Part shown: piece after piece, positions 44,708-54,735 of the stretch | How the letters are laid out: each line of letters opens with the position of its first letter | Position numbering within the stretch: the stretch's first letter is position 1 | Source of the DNA: Marinitoga aeolica | Lineage (GTDB): Bacteria; Thermotogota; Thermotogae; Petrotogales; Petrotogaceae | Direction: 5' to 3' | DNA: 64,000 bases | Assembly (NCBI RefSeq): GCF_029910535.1 | Contig: NZ_CP069362.1 | Span: 1 to 64,000 of the forward strand | The notes under the pieces: generated by a model | The model's input: the letters and a program-made list of their open reading frames with translations, nothing else | Databases searched by the model: none | What the model was told of the DNA's origin: nothing | Position numbers and translations under genes: made by a program

Positions 44708-45091
44708 ATGAAAAGGATTTATGAAGTAATGTTTATTGTTTCTCCAGAATTATCTGAAGAAGCTAGAAACACTGAAGTAGAAAAGGTAAAAGGTTGGATT
44801 GAAGAAAAGGTTGGAGGAGAAATCCAACACTGGGAAAGATGGGGCATGAGAAAATTAGCTTACAGAACCCATCAAGGTTATACTGAAGGCGATTACACTT
44901 GGGGCATTTTTAAAGCCGAACCTAATAAAGTAAATGAATTAGATGGACTTTTTAGAATTAACAGTCAAAACACTTTTAGATGGCAAGTATTTAGAAGAGA
45001 AGATTTAGAAAAAGCTGAAAAAAACAAAGAAAAAAAGGCAGCTGAAAGCCAAGAGGTTGTTGTTGAAGAACCTGTAAATTCTGAAGAATGA
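44708..45091 (+). CDS. rpsF: 30S ribosomal protein S6
   Basis: 127 residues: S6 core (RIYEVMFIVSPELSEE, YTEGDYTWGIFKA) plus an acidic, lysine-rich C-terminal tail. ATG 44708 follows GAGGAGGTG; an in-frame GTG at 44702 overlaps that site. First gene of rpsF-ssb-rpsR. Confidence 0.96.
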   Translation: MKRIYEVMFIVSPELSEEARNTEVEKVKGWIEEKVGGEIQHWERWGMRKLAYRTHQGYTEGDYTWGIFKAEPNKVNELDGLFRINSQNTFRWQVFRREDLEKAEKNKEKKAAESQEVVVEEPVNSEE

Positions 45092-45104
45092 TAGGGATGA
45101 AATT

Positions 45105-45608
45105 ATGAGTTATTCATTTAATAGAGTCATTTTAGTAGGAAGGCTTACACGTGACCCTGAGGTTAGAATGACTACTTCAGGAGATAAAGTAGCCAATTTC
45201 ACATTGGCTGTAGATAGGCCAAACTGGAATAATGATTACAATGGTCAGAAAACTGATTTTATAAGAATAGTTGTATTCGGCAAAAAAGCTGAATTTGCAG
45301 AAAATTATTTAAAAAAAGGTGTTTTGATTCTCGTAGAGGGTGCTTTGAGAATAAATAGCTGGAGAGATCAAAACAATAACTATAAAGAAAGAGCAGAAGT
45401 TTCAGCATCAAGTATTCAATTTATGGAATCAAAAGCTAGCAGAGATGCATATATAACAGATAATTTCGAAAACAACTCTCAAATTGAAGTAGTTGAACCG
45501 AATATTGAAGAAATATCAGATGATTTAGACGATTTTTCTAACGATGATTTTCCGCAATTTTTCCCAATAGATGATAATGCGGAAGATGATACTCCGCCAA
45601 ATTTTTAG
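45105..45608 (+). CDS. ssb: Single-stranded DNA-binding protein
   Basis: 167 residues. OB fold 1-105 (FNRVILVGRLTRDPEVR, ANFTLAVDR, FIRIVVFGKKAE). The acidic tail ends DDTPPNF instead of the usual DDDIPF; Phe is still terminal. Between rpsF and rpsR as in many bacteria. Confidence 0.96.
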   Translation: MSYSFNRVILVGRLTRDPEVRMTTSGDKVANFTLAVDRPNWNNDYNGQKTDFIRIVVFGKKAEFAENYLKKGVLILVEGALRINSWRDQNNNYKERAEVSASSIQFMESKASRDAYITDNFENNSQIEVVEPNIEEISDDLDDFSNDDFPQFFPIDDNAEDDTPPNF

Positions 45609-45621
45609 GAGGTGAATATTT

Positions 45622-45849
45622 ATGGCATTTAATAGAAGACCAAGAAGGGTAAAAAAATGTAAATTATGCTCAATGAAAGTTGAATATATCGATTATAAAA
45701 ATATAGATTTATTGAAAGATTTTATTAATGAAAAAGGTAAAATTATTCCAAAAAGATTAAATGGTAATTGTTCAAAACATCAAAGAATGGTTAAAACTGC
45801 TATTAAAAGAGCAAGACAAATGGCTTTATTACCTTTCATAAACGATTAA
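45622..45849 (+). CDS. rpsR: 30S ribosomal protein S18
   Basis: 75 residues. [19 protein letters not shown] and the basic C-terminal [15 protein letters not shown] are typical. It keeps a CKLC pair at the N-terminus that may bind zinc. Followed by a strong terminator. Confidence 0.96.
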   Translation: MAFNRRPRRVKKCKLCSMKVEYIDYKNIDLLKDFINEKGKIIPKRLNGNCSKHQRMVKTAIKRARQMALLPFIND

Positions 45850-45851
45850 TC

Positions 45852-45876
45852 AAAGGAGGCTTTGCCTCCTTTTTTT
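45852..45876 (+). terminator. Terminator of the rpsF-ssb-rpsR operon
   Basis: 9-bp stem AAAGGAGGC (45852-45860) with GCCTCCTTT (45864-45872), T-run. Confidence 0.92.
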
Positions 45877-45971
45877 ATATATTGATGTCTTAAAATTTAT
45901 ACGTTAAATTTTTAAAGTAATTATGGTATACTTAGTATATAATATAAAAGTATTTCATGGAGGGTGAAAAT

Positions 45972-46421
45972 ATGAAAGTTATGTTATTAAAAGATGTTGC
46001 GAAAGTTGGTAAAAAAGGTGAAATTGTTAAAGTTTCTGATGGCTATGGAAGAAATTATTTAATCCCAAGAGGGTTAGCTATTGAAGCTAAAGAAGGAGAA
46101 ATTAAACATGTAAAAAAAATTCAAGAAGTAAAAAATGAAGTAAAACAAAAAAGAAAAGAAAAAAATGAAAAACTTTTGAAAAAATTACAGGAAAGGGTTT
46201 ATAAAATAAAAATTAAATCTGGTGCGAATGGCAAATTGTTTGGTTCTATTACAGCAAATGACATAGCCAAATTAATAAAGGAATCTACAAATGTGGATTT
46301 TGACAAAAGATGGTTTGCAGAAAAAGTTGGTATTAAAGAAATTGGTTTATATACATTAAAAATAAAATTACCTGAAGGAGTTAAAGGTGAGATTAAGTTA
46401 AAAGTTGAACCTTTGGAATAA
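45972..46421 (+). CDS. rplI: 50S ribosomal protein L9
   Basis: 149 residues. N-terminal domain [21 protein letters not shown], a long helix rich in Lys/Glu (about 42-75) and a C-terminal domain starting [16 protein letters not shown] 45972 has GGAGGGTG ahead. Upstream TATAAT (45938-45943) or extended TGGTATACT (45925-45933) could be its promoter. Confidence 0.95.
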   Translation: MKVMLLKDVAKVGKKGEIVKVSDGYGRNYLIPRGLAIEAKEGEIKHVKKIQEVKNEVKQKRKEKNEKLLKKLQERVYKIKIKSGANGKLFGSITANDIAKLIKESTNVDFDKRWFAEKVGIKEIGLYTLKIKLPEGVKGEIKLKVEPLE

Positions 46422-46436
46422 TGGATGGTGAATATT

Positions 46437-47267
46437 TTGGAATTTATAATTCGATCAAAAGCATTATATACAACCTGGATATATTATAAACCAGATAGAC
46501 TTTTATTTGATGTTGGAGAAGGAATAAGTGCTGCATTGGGTAATAAAATATATAGTATTGAGAAGATATTTATTTCACATTCACATGTAGATCATATTGC
46601 AGGGTTATGGGGATTTATTAATACTCGTAATAATGCAATGGGAAGTCGTGAAAAAAATTTAGAAATATATTATCCTAAAGGGTCCAAAAATATAGAAGAA
46701 TATTTAAATTTTATTAAAGGAATGAATAGATATTTAAGATTTAAATTAATTACAAAGGAAATTGAACATGGAGATAATATCCCGTTAAAAAATAATAGAT
46801 TTTTAAGAGCATTTAAAACACGTCATACACCTGGCGAAAAATCTCTTGGATTTCAGATTCTTGAAAGACGAAAAAAATTAAAATCTGTATATAGCAATTT
46901 ATCAGGAGAAGAAATTAAAAAAATTATTTCAGAAATCGGTAAAGAGAACGTCCTGGAAGAATATGTTAAAAAGATCGTTACTATTAGTGGTGACTCTTTA
47001 CCTATATCTCCAGATATTATAGAAGATTCTGATACTTTAATTCATGAATGCACCTTTATAAAAGAGTCTGACAGAAAGTTAAGAAATCATACTTCGTTAA
47101 ATGAAATTAAAAAATTATTGAATTCAATACACCCAAAAAGAGTTATTTTATACCATATATCTAGCAGATATAATAGGTTGATTAATAAAGTTAAAAGAGA
47201 TTTAACTGAAAATTTTAGCGATATAGAGTTTCACATCGTTCACCCAGAAGAAATTTCTATTATTTAG
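46437..47267 (+). CDS. RNase Z-like metallo-beta-lactamase-fold hydrolase
   Basis: 276 residues. Metal motifs: HSHVDHIAG (about 46-54), H in TRHTPGEKS, Asp in SGDSL, IHECTF and C-terminal H in LYHISSRY. The layout matches the ELAC/RNase Z group, which cuts tRNA 3' trailers, although the exosite arm is short or absent. TTG start 46437 has GGATGGTGA ahead. Another MBL activity is possible. Confidence 0.75.
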   Translation: MEFIIRSKALYTTWIYYKPDRLLFDVGEGISAALGNKIYSIEKIFISHSHVDHIAGLWGFINTRNNAMGSREKNLEIYYPKGSKNIEEYLNFIKGMNRYLRFKLITKEIEHGDNIPLKNNRFLRAFKTRHTPGEKSLGFQILERRKKLKSVYSNLSGEEIKKIISEIGKENVLEEYVKKIVTISGDSLPISPDIIEDSDTLIHECTFIKESDRKLRNHTSLNEIKKLLNSIHPKRVILYHISSRYNRLINKVKRDLTENFSDIEFHIVHPEEISII

Positions 47268-47289
47268 ATTGTATGAGAGGGGGGAAACT

Positions 47290-47718
47290 ATGCTAGAATG
47301 GCAATTCTGGATAATATTGGGGATTATTTTTATAATACTTGAAATTATTACACCAACTTTTTTCTTTTTCTGGTTCGGCTTGAGTGCTTTTATAACTTCA
47401 ATTCTAGGAATATTTATCACAAATAAAATTATCACATCTATTATTTTTATTGTTTTATCTACTATTTTATGGCTATTTTCGAGAAAAATTGTAAAAAAAT
47501 GGATAAAACCTGTTCAAAACAAAAATTTCCATCTTGATGAATTAATCGGGAAAATCGGTATCGCTCTTACAGATTTTGATAAAGAAAATTCTGGAATAGT
47601 TAAGGTATTTAGTGAGGAATGGAGAGCGTATTCGGAAAATGAAGAAATAAAAAAAGGGGATAAAGTTATCATTTTAAAGAGAACTTCAAATATCTTAATT
47701 GTAAAAAAACAACTTTAA
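47290..47718 (+). CDS. NfeD-like membrane protein (short form)
   Basis: 142 residues: two to three membrane segments (about 5-70) and an OB-fold domain (about 80-142: [17 protein letters not shown]...GDKVIILKR). Short NfeD proteins work with SPFH proteins, which is what follows 13 nt later. ATG 47290 follows GAGGGGGG. Confidence 0.85.
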   Translation: MLEWQFWIILGIIFIILEIITPTFFFFWFGLSAFITSILGIFITNKIITSIIFIVLSTILWLFSRKIVKKWIKPVQNKNFHLDELIGKIGIALTDFDKENSGIVKVFSEEWRAYSENEEIKKGDKVIILKRTSNILIVKKQL

Positions 47719-47731
47719 GGAGGGGGATGTT

Positions 47732-48661
47732 ATGTATTTATTGGGTATTATAACGCTATTTATACTTATTTTAGCTGCTACGAGTTTAAAAATTATTAGG
47801 CCATATGAAAAAGGTTTGATTGAAAGATTAGGTAAATTTCATAGAGAAGCACAACCAGGGTTACAATTTATTATTCCATTTCTTGACAGAATGATAAAAG
47901 TAGATATGAGAGAACGCGTAATTGACGTTCCACCACAGGAAGTTATTACTAAAGATAATGTTATTGTTACTGTAGATGCAGTTATTTATTATGAGGTAAC
48001 AGAAGCTTTTAGAGTCATATATAATGTAAGTAATTTCGAAATTGCTGCTATAAAATTAGCTCAAACAAATTTAAGAAATGTTATTGGTGAATTGGAATTA
48101 GATCAAACATTAACTTCAAGAGAAATGATAAATACTAGATTAAGAGAAGTTCTAGATGAAGCTACTGATAAATGGGGAGTTAAAGTTACAAGAGTTGAAA
48201 TCAAAAAAATTGATCCTCCAACTGATATTATGGATGCTATGAGTAAACAAATGAAAGCTGAAAGGATGAAAAGAGCTGCTGTTCTTGAAGCAGAGGGATA
48301 TAAACAGGCCGCTATATTAAGAGCTGAAGGAGATAAAAGATCTGCTATTTTAAAAGCTGAAGGGCAAGCAGAATCAGTTAAAAGAGTTGCAGAAGCACAA
48401 AAATATAAGTATGAAGTTGAGGCCGAAGGACAAGCACATGCTATTATAAATGTATTTAATGCTATTCATGAAGGAAAACCTACAACAGATCTTTTAAGAG
48501 TAAAATATTTAGAAGCATTAAAAGAAATGGCAAATGGAAAAGCTTCAAAACTATTTATACCTTACGATGTTATTGGTGTCCTTGGTTCAGTAGCTACTTT
48601 ATTTGAAGCAAATTCTGCTAAAAAAGATATGATGAATGAAGAAAAAGGGAAGGAGAAATAA
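47732..48661 (+). CDS. SPFH/band-7 (paraslipin, QmcA-like) membrane protein
   Basis: 309 residues. One N-terminal membrane segment, the SPFH domain (about 22-190: [38 protein letters not shown]) and an Ala/Glu-rich coiled coil (about 190-250, repeats of AEG). Scaffold of membrane microdomains together with NfeD. Confidence 0.92.
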   Translation: MYLLGIITLFILILAATSLKIIRPYEKGLIERLGKFHREAQPGLQFIIPFLDRMIKVDMRERVIDVPPQEVITKDNVIVTVDAVIYYEVTEAFRVIYNVSNFEIAAIKLAQTNLRNVIGELELDQTLTSREMINTRLREVLDEATDKWGVKVTRVEIKKIDPPTDIMDAMSKQMKAERMKRAAVLEAEGYKQAAILRAEGDKRSAILKAEGQAESVKRVAEAQKYKYEVEAEGQAHAIINVFNAIHEGKPTTDLLRVKYLEALKEMANGKASKLFIPYDVIGVLGSVATLFEANSAKKDMMNEEKGKEK

Positions 48662-48665
48662 ATAA

Positions 48666-49178
48666 ATGTTTTATTTTTGGTACCTTATTTTTGAATGCTT
48701 CATAGCTTCTTTTCTGGCATTTTTTATCGCACAATATTATATAATTACGAATAAAAAATTCCCTTATATTTTTGAATTAATGAATATTTATAATTTTGTG
48801 GCCATAATTTTAATAATAAAAATGGTCAGCGCTGATTATGTAAAAATTACTAATTTTTTGTTATTTATTTCATTGATATTATTTTATGTAAGGTTTTATT
48901 TAACCGCTAAAGATAAATTTGATAGTAGATTTAGATCTATGATTCTTTCATTTGGTTATACAAGAGAATCCTATTTTTATAAGTTTTTAATGAAGAGAAT
49001 TTTGGTCAGAGGGTTAGAAGGTTTTTCTTTTTCAATCGCACTAATATTACTTGTAAATAAGATTCCATTTTGGATTAATTTAAAAAATAATTTAGATGAA
49101 TTCTTTTATATTATCTTATTTTTAATTGGTGCTGGAATAGTAAAATCTACAAATTTCGGTAAAATTTCAAGGATATGA
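48666..49178 (+). CDS. Hypothetical membrane protein downstream of SPFH gene
   Basis: 170 residues, four to five hydrophobic segments (about 3-22, 35-52, 62-78, 115-130, 145-160). No domain recognised. Begins 4 nt after the SPFH gene and ends at a terminator, so it is probably the third gene of the NfeD-SPFH unit. Start ATG 48666 has AAGGAGAAATAA ahead. Confidence 0.7.
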   Translation: MFYFWYLIFECFIASFLAFFIAQYYIITNKKFPYIFELMNIYNFVAIILIIKMVSADYVKITNFLLFISLILFYVRFYLTAKDKFDSRFRSMILSFGYTRESYFYKFLMKRILVRGLEGFSFSIALILLVNKIPFWINLKNNLDEFFYIILFLIGAGIVKSTNFGKISRI

Positions 49179-49181
49179 AAA

Positions 49182-49208
49182 AGCGGCCATTTATTTAAGA
49201 TGGCCGCT
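49182..49208. terminator. Bidirectional terminator
   Basis: 9-bp stem AGCGGCCAT (49182-49190) with ATGGCCGCT (49200-49208), 9-nt loop; T-rich on both exits. Between convergent genes. Confidence 0.85.
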
Positions 49209-50346
49209 ATATTTTTTCTCGTTGAACTTTATACCATTGTCTTTCTTTTTTATTCAAATTAAAAAACGAATTTAGTAATATAACATACTCAAATATCAAC
49301 ATTAAAGGTGTTGTTATAAAAAGACTAATTATTAATTTTAACAAATTTCCTGTTTTTACAGTGGTTAGTATAGCTGATCCAATGCTTAATCCCCAAAATA
49401 CATTCAAATAATTCCTTAGCAAAAACATACCAAGTCCAATATCTTTTAATAAAATTATAATAGATATTATTGGAAATACTATTATCATCAGAATTAATAA
49501 ATTTATAAAGAATATATTAAAATCTTTATATTTTAATGCCTTTATTAGTTCTTCAACTCCACCTAAATACCATCTTTTATGTTGAAAAAAAAGATCTCTG
49601 AAATTTGAAACATATTGGATCATTACTTTCGGTGAAATGATGAATATTTGATTGATTTTTTCTTGGTTTAACTTAATAGCTAAATGAACATCATCTACTA
49701 ATGTTGCATTGTCTAAGGGTAAAACTTTTTCGAGAATATTTTTTCTAATAAATACTCCATTCCCCATAAAAACTACTTTAGAAAAAATATTTGAATATAA
49801 AATATTCCTGCTAAATTCAAAATATATTTCTTGATAATCAAAAATCAGTTTTTCTTTATAATTATATGCTTCAAAATCTACATACGTCATATTTATTTTA
49901 GGATTATAAAAATACTTTATATGTTCTTCCAAAAAGTTCTCATCAATTAATGTATCTGCATCCAAAAATAATACTACATCACCTGTAATATATTCAAATG
50001 CTTCATTTATAGATTGAGGTTTCCCTTTTTTCCCTTTCTTTTTTACTATTTTAATATTATCAAATCTATTTTTTAGTTCTTTCAATATATCAAATGTTCT
50101 ATCAGTTGAATTATCATCAATAACTATTATTTCAAAATTTTTATAATCATTTTTCTCTATACTTTCAATGCTTTTTTTGATAACTTCTTCTTCATTATAT
50201 ACAGGTATTACAATCGATATTTTCAAAATTCTATCAGAAATTTTTTGAATATTATTTTTACTTACAAATGTTTTATATAAATTTGTATATTTACCTAATA
50301 TTTGGAATAATAATGAAAAAATAATGCTAAAAAATAATATTTCCAT
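49207..50346 (-). CDS. Membrane glycosyltransferase, family 2
   Basis: 379 residues. An N-terminal membrane segment, then a GT-A domain (IVIPVYNEEEVIKKSIESI, VIDDNSTDRTF, VVLFLDADTLID = DxD, QHKRWYLGGVEEL = QxxRW) and three to four C-terminal membrane segments. QxxRW with membrane helices suggests a processive or polymer-forming enzyme (hyaluronan/cellulose-synthase-like) or a lipid glycosyltransferase. Last of the envelope cluster. Confidence 0.85.
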   Translation of the reverse strand: MEILFFSIIFSLLFQILGKYTNLYKTFVSKNNIQKISDRILKISIVIPVYNEEEVIKKSIESIEKNDYKNFEIIVIDDNSTDRTFDILKELKNRFDNIKIVKKKGKKGKPQSINEAFEYITGDVVLFLDADTLIDENFLEEHIKYFYNPKINMTYVDFEAYNYKEKLIFDYQEIYFEFSRNILYSNIFSKVVFMGNGVFIRKNILEKVLPLDNATLVDDVHLAIKLNQEKINQIFIISPKVMIQYVSNFRDLFFQHKRWYLGGVEELIKALKYKDFNIFFINLLILMIIVFPIISIIILLKDIGLGMFLLRNYLNVFWGLSIGSAILTTVKTGNLLKLIISLFITTPLMLIFEYVILLNSFFNLNKKERQWYKVQREKI

Positions 50347-50368
50347 TTCTTCGCTCCTCTATAAAAAA

Positions 50369-50443
50369 TGGTGGGTGCTGCAGGGATCGAACCTGCGACC
50401 TCTTCCGCGTCAAGGAAGCGCTCTCCCACTGAGCTAAGCACCC
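50369..50443 (-). tRNA. tRNA-Val (anticodon GAC)
   Basis: 75 nt with encoded CCA. Acceptor GGGTGCT pairs with AGCACCC; D-arm GCTC..GAGC; anticodon stem CTTCC/GGAAG with loop TTGACGC (GAC); T-arm GCAGG TTCGATC CCTGC. Lies between two glycosyltransferase genes on the same strand, so may be processed from their transcript. Confidence 0.97.
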
Positions 50444-50461
50444 ACTACCTGCAATATTTTA

Positions 50462-51631
50462 TCATAAATTCTTTTTTTTGTCAATATTTAAGAGGCTCTT
50501 ATACACATTAAGTATTTTATTTACTGAAACTTCTATGGAATAATTCTTTTTCACAAAATCGATTGCATTTTTTGATAATTTTTCATACAATTTTTCATCT
50601 TTCAAAACTCTTATAATTTCATGTGCAAAATCATCTTCATTTAATTCTTTAAGCATTATTCCACCAGCATTTTCATGATTCAATAAATCATATACTCCCA
50701 TTTTCCCCAACGCTACCACAGGAGTACCAGCTGCCATTGATTCTAATACCACTAATCCTTGAGTTTCTGTATAAGAAGCAAAAATAAATAGGTCTGCTTG
50801 TTTATACGCATCTAAAACTCTTTCTCTTGGTTGACCTCCTGTAAATATAACTTTATCATGCATATCTAATTCAACAACTAATTCTTCTAATTTGTTTCTT
50901 TCAACTCCATCTCCAACAATAATTAATTTAACATTTTTCTCTTCATATGAAACTTTATGAAAAACTTTTATTAAAAAATCAATATTTTTTTCAGGACCCA
51001 ATCTTCCCACAAATAATAAAATTTTTTCTTCTGGAAGAATACCATATTCTTCTTTTATATTCCATTCTATTTTTTTATTAAATTTTTCAGTATCGATACC
51101 TGTAGGTATAACAACTATATGTTCATCTGGAACACCATAACTTACTAAAAGCTCTTTTATGTTTTTGGTGGGAGAAATTACCTTGTCTAGTTTCAAACAC
51201 CAATTTTTTATTACCCTTTGTGTTTGTTTTAATGTTGGTCTTATGATTAGCGGTAAATAATTTCTGTAATATTCATACATAGTATGATGAGTTCCAACGT
51301 GCTTAATCTTTAATAATTTAGACATAAATTCAGCAAATATTCCCATGGAAAAAGGATCTTGAGAATGAATTATATCAAGATTAAGATCTCTTATTTTAAA
51401 AATATCTGTCGAAATTGGTAATGCTATTCTCTGTTCTTTTTCAAATAAAAATTTTATTGCTGGAAATTCAAAAACATTTTTTTCATTTCTTTTATAATCT
51501 TTAGAATATTTAGGAATAAATAAATATACGTTGTGACCTAATTTTTCCATTTCTTCTTTATATAATTTAACCGCTGTAGAAACTCCATTTTTTTGAGGAA
51601 AATATACATCAGAAAATATTCCTATGTTCAT
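50462..51631 (-). CDS. Glycosyltransferase, family 4
   Basis: 389 residues, GT-B fold. N-terminal domain MNIGIFSDVYFPQKNGVSTAV, SQDPFSMGIFAE, VGTHHTMYEYY; C-terminal LLFVGRLGPEKNIDFLI and the E-x7-E type motif TETQGLVVLESMAAGTPVVA. Close in pattern to 1,2-diacylglycerol 3-glucosyltransferases, so a glycolipid-forming enzyme is likely. ATG 51631 (AAGGAGTGGT ahead) is 2 nt from glf. Confidence 0.87.
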   Translation of the reverse strand: MNIGIFSDVYFPQKNGVSTAVKLYKEEMEKLGHNVYLFIPKYSKDYKRNEKNVFEFPAIKFLFEKEQRIALPISTDIFKIRDLNLDIIHSQDPFSMGIFAEFMSKLLKIKHVGTHHTMYEYYRNYLPLIIRPTLKQTQRVIKNWCLKLDKVISPTKNIKELLVSYGVPDEHIVVIPTGIDTEKFNKKIEWNIKEEYGILPEEKILLFVGRLGPEKNIDFLIKVFHKVSYEEKNVKLIIVGDGVERNKLEELVVELDMHDKVIFTGGQPRERVLDAYKQADLFIFASYTETQGLVVLESMAAGTPVVALGKMGVYDLLNHENAGGIMLKELNEDDFAHEIIRVLKDEKLYEKLSKNAIDFVKKNYSIEVSVNKILNVYKSLLNIDKKKNL

Positions 51632-51633
51632 TT

Positions 51634-52746
51634 TTACCACTCCTTATAAATCTTTATTATTTTTTCTGCACTTTTTTCTATAACCTGATCCATATTGTAA
51701 TATTTATATTCAGCTAATCTTCCAACAAATATATATTCTCCACTTTCTTCTAATTTTTTTACTTCGTTTATGTATTGTTTTCTTTTTTTCATATTATCTT
51801 CCGTCATTACTATATAATATGGTTCCCCTTCTGCCTTTGGATATTCAAAACATACTGTAGTTTTATTTGATTTTTCATCTAAAAAATGTTTGAACTCTGT
51901 AATTCTTGTCCAATCATAATCATTTGGATAATTTACTGTTGCTACTGGTTGATAATTTTCTGTATCATATGTTTTTAGTTCCAATTCTAATGACCTATAT
52001 TCTAATTTCCCATATTTGTAATCAAAGAATCTATCTAATTCTCCTGTATATATTGTTAATTCAGGTTTTATTATATCTTTTATTTCGAAATAATCTGCCC
52101 CTAATAATATTGATATGTTTTCATGATCCAACATATTTTCTACCATTTTGGTATATCCATATTTTGGTATTCCTTGATATTGATCAGAAAAATATCTGTC
52201 ATCTCTATTTTCTCTAATTGGTATTCTCTTTGCTACTTCTGGAGATAATTCTTCTGGATCTCTTTCCCATTGTTTTATTGTATAATTTTTAAAGAACATT
52301 TCATATAATCTTTCTCCTACTTGTGATACTACAACATCTCTAAAGTTTTTTGGTGGATTATTATATCTAGACTTTTTAACTTCTTTTTCTAAAAATTCTT
52401 TTACTTCATGTGTTCCTATTTCAATTCCAAACACTTCTTTTAATGTATCTCTGTTAATAGGAAAGGGTATTAATTTCCCTTCTGCATAACTTAATACTTT
52501 ATGTTGATAATAATGAAATTCTGTAAATTTGTTTACGAAATCCCATACTTTTTTATTTTTTGTATGAAATATATGCGGTCCATATGTATGAACAGTTATT
52601 CCATTTTCATCTTTATAATCATGACAATGTCCAGCCACATGTTTGTGCTTTTCTATCACTAACACTTTTTTACCTTGTTCTGCTAATAATCTGGCAGAAG
52701 TTGCTCCTGCTAATCCTGCCCCTACAACCAATATATCGAATTTCAT
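51634..52746 (-). CDS. glf: UDP-galactopyranose mutase
   Basis: FAD flavoenzyme converting UDP-galactopyranose to UDP-galactofuranose. 370 residues: FAD motif VVGAGLAGATSARLLAEQGKKVLVIEK region (positions 6-32), GPHIFHT, the active-site segment NYTIKQW and RIPIRENRDDRYF. Indicates galactofuranose in a surface glycan. Flanked by glycosyltransferases on the same strand; overlaps the upstream one by 4 nt. Confidence 0.96.
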   Translation of the reverse strand: MKFDILVVGAGLAGATSARLLAEQGKKVLVIEKHKHVAGHCHDYKDENGITVHTYGPHIFHTKNKKVWDFVNKFTEFHYYQHKVLSYAEGKLIPFPINRDTLKEVFGIEIGTHEVKEFLEKEVKKSRYNNPPKNFRDVVVSQVGERLYEMFFKNYTIKQWERDPEELSPEVAKRIPIRENRDDRYFSDQYQGIPKYGYTKMVENMLDHENISILLGADYFEIKDIIKPELTIYTGELDRFFDYKYGKLEYRSLELELKTYDTENYQPVATVNYPNDYDWTRITEFKHFLDEKSNKTTVCFEYPKAEGEPYYIVMTEDNMKKRKQYINEVKKLEESGEYIFVGRLAEYKYYNMDQVIEKSAEKIIKIYKEW

Positions 52747-53651
52747 TTTGACACCTCTTTTATATCCTTTTGCCCTGGTTTAATAACTTTACCACCTATT
52801 CCATTTAACCCATCTTTTAATCCTTTTAAAGCAAAAGGATATAATTTAGGATCTATTCTCTTCCATATTAATGCATCAAATTTAAAAAATATTTTCAAGA
52901 AAAATTTGATCATTTCATTATTTTTATATATTAAAAATGGATTCCTAAATACATAATATATTTTCCAACCAGGTATTTTTATTTTCCTCTTTTTAAAAAT
53001 ATAATCCCATTGCGTTGTCCATGTTGGATGATAAATATAACTTCCAAATATTGTCAATGTTTTATAACCCATTTTTCTTACTCTTAAAGTATATTCTACA
53101 TCATCTGAATAAATAAAAAACTCTTTTTCAGGGAATCCTATTTTGCCTACAACTTCCGTTTTTATTAAATATCCAACAAATGTTCCTGCCCATCTTTTTT
53201 TTGCTTTTAATGGAAAATATTTCCCATTATTTTCATCAAACCATTTTCTATCTAACACTCTTTTATTTTGTAATACCCCTATTTTATTTTGCTTTTTTTT
53301 CGGAAGATTGTTATAATATGTAAAAAGGGTTTCTAGTGCATTTTCAGCTGGTACAGCATCATCGTCCATCAGCCATATCCAATCATATTTAAAAGTATTA
53401 TAAATATAGTGGATTCCGTAATTAAATCCACCAGCTCCACCCAAATTTTCTTCGAGGTTTACAATCTTTATCTTGTCTGAGTATTTTTCTTTATATTCTT
53501 CTAAAACTTTATCTGTTCCATCTGTACTTGCATTATTTATAACAAATAATGTATTTATTGAAAATGTTTGCATTAAAATTGCTTTTAATGTTTCTCTCAA
53601 TAAATCTTTTCTATTATAAGTTACTACTAATGCTGCAATTTTAGGTGCCAA
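52743..53651 (-). CDS. Glycosyltransferase family 2, candidate galactofuranosyltransferase
   Basis: 302 residues: ALVVTYNRKDLLRETL, INNASTDGT, WLMDDDAVP (DDD metal motif), then FIYSDDVEYTLRVRKMGYK. Resembles rhamnosyl- or galactofuranosyltransferases of the GlfT type. Overlap with glf supports use of UDP-galactofuranose (inference). TTG start 53651 with AGGGGG ahead; overlaps the upstream gene by 11 nt. Confidence 0.83.
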   Translation of the reverse strand: MAPKIAALVVTYNRKDLLRETLKAILMQTFSINTLFVINNASTDGTDKVLEEYKEKYSDKIKIVNLEENLGGAGGFNYGIHYIYNTFKYDWIWLMDDDAVPAENALETLFTYYNNLPKKKQNKIGVLQNKRVLDRKWFDENNGKYFPLKAKKRWAGTFVGYLIKTEVVGKIGFPEKEFFIYSDDVEYTLRVRKMGYKTLTIFGSYIYHPTWTTQWDYIFKKRKIKIPGWKIYYVFRNPFLIYKNNEMIKFFLKIFFKFDALIWKRIDPKLYPFALKGLKDGLNGIGGKVIKPGQKDIKEVSK

Positions 53652-54705
53652 TATGAAGATCCCCCTTAGTTTTTCTAAAATATATCCCCATCAAAATAAA
53701 TAAAAAGAAAATTTGAAGATAATATGTAGATATTCTCCATAAAAATATCGATAAAACTATTAATGATTTGTTTTTAAAAAAATCAAGAAATACTAAAATA
53801 TATGCACTTTCAATACCACCACTTGCACCAGGTGTAGGTACATAAAAGCTAACTAACATAATAAGAAAGTATATTAAAGAAAATTCAAAAAAATTCATAT
53901 CTATTTTTATAATCTTAAAAAATAAATAATACATTGAATAAGCCTGCAATAATAAAACTATTAACCCTAAAAATATATCCAAAATCATTATATATAAATT
54001 TTCTCTCCATAAGATGGTTACACTATTTTTTAATTCTATAGTCCATTTATTTATTTTTTCAGATAATTTTTGTTTATTAAATTTCTTTTCAAGTAAAATG
54101 ATAAATTTCGTAGTTTCAATTTTTTTAGCAAATTTACCAATATAATCTGGCCTTATAAGGAAAAAAAGAAAAAAAATAGCAAAAAATAAAGAAGTTACTA
54201 AACCTAAAAATAAAATTTTTCTATTTAAATTTGTAGTGTATACAATATCCAATACCCTTCTTATAAATATTAAAATAATGATAATAATTGAAATTGTATT
54301 TTCTACAAACCTTGAAATTATTATACTACTCGACTCTCGAGCTTTAACATTAAGCGTCTTTAGATGATATATTTGAAAAGGTTGTCCTCCAGAAGCTAAG
54401 GGAGTTAAATAACTAAATAAATACCCCATAGCACTATTAAAAAAAGAATCTTTAAAAGAAATTTTATACTTAAAAAGCCTTAAAACAATTGTTAATCTGA
54501 GTGATTCTATTAAATATACCACAATATAAACAAAAAAAGGAATTAAAAAATAGCCTAATTTTATTGTTTTTAATGCCTCTCCCATTTTTCCAAAATCTGT
54601 ATAAAAAGAAAATATTATATTTATCCCTAACCCTAACGCTAAAACAAAGATTAAATTTTTAATTATATTCTTTTTATTTATAAAACCCGGGCTGGATTGA
54701 GACAT
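53641..54705 (-). CDS. Flippase-like / LPG_synthase_TM (UPF0104) membrane protein
   Basis: 354 residues, about eight membrane segments. Family motifs: APLASGGQPFQIYHLK-like TPLASGGQPFQIYHL (about 98-112) and YVPTPGASGGIESAY (about 288-302). Lacks the C-terminal lysyl-transferase domain of MprF. Proposed lipid or glycolipid translocator. Paralogue of its upstream neighbour. Confidence 0.82.
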   Translation of the reverse strand: MSQSSPGFINKKNIIKNLIFVLALGLGINIIFSFYTDFGKMGEALKTIKLGYFLIPFFVYIVVYLIESLRLTIVLRLFKYKISFKDSFFNSAMGYLFSYLTPLASGGQPFQIYHLKTLNVKARESSSIIISRFVENTISIIIIILIFIRRVLDIVYTTNLNRKILFLGLVTSLFFAIFFLFFLIRPDYIGKFAKKIETTKFIILLEKKFNKQKLSEKINKWTIELKNSVTILWRENLYIMILDIFLGLIVLLLQAYSMYYLFFKIIKIDMNFFEFSLIYFLIMLVSFYVPTPGASGGIESAYILVFLDFFKNKSLIVLSIFLWRISTYYLQIFFLFILMGIYFRKTKGDLHIGT

Positions 54706-54735
54706 ATCCCCACCTCAATATTATTCTACACTTTA

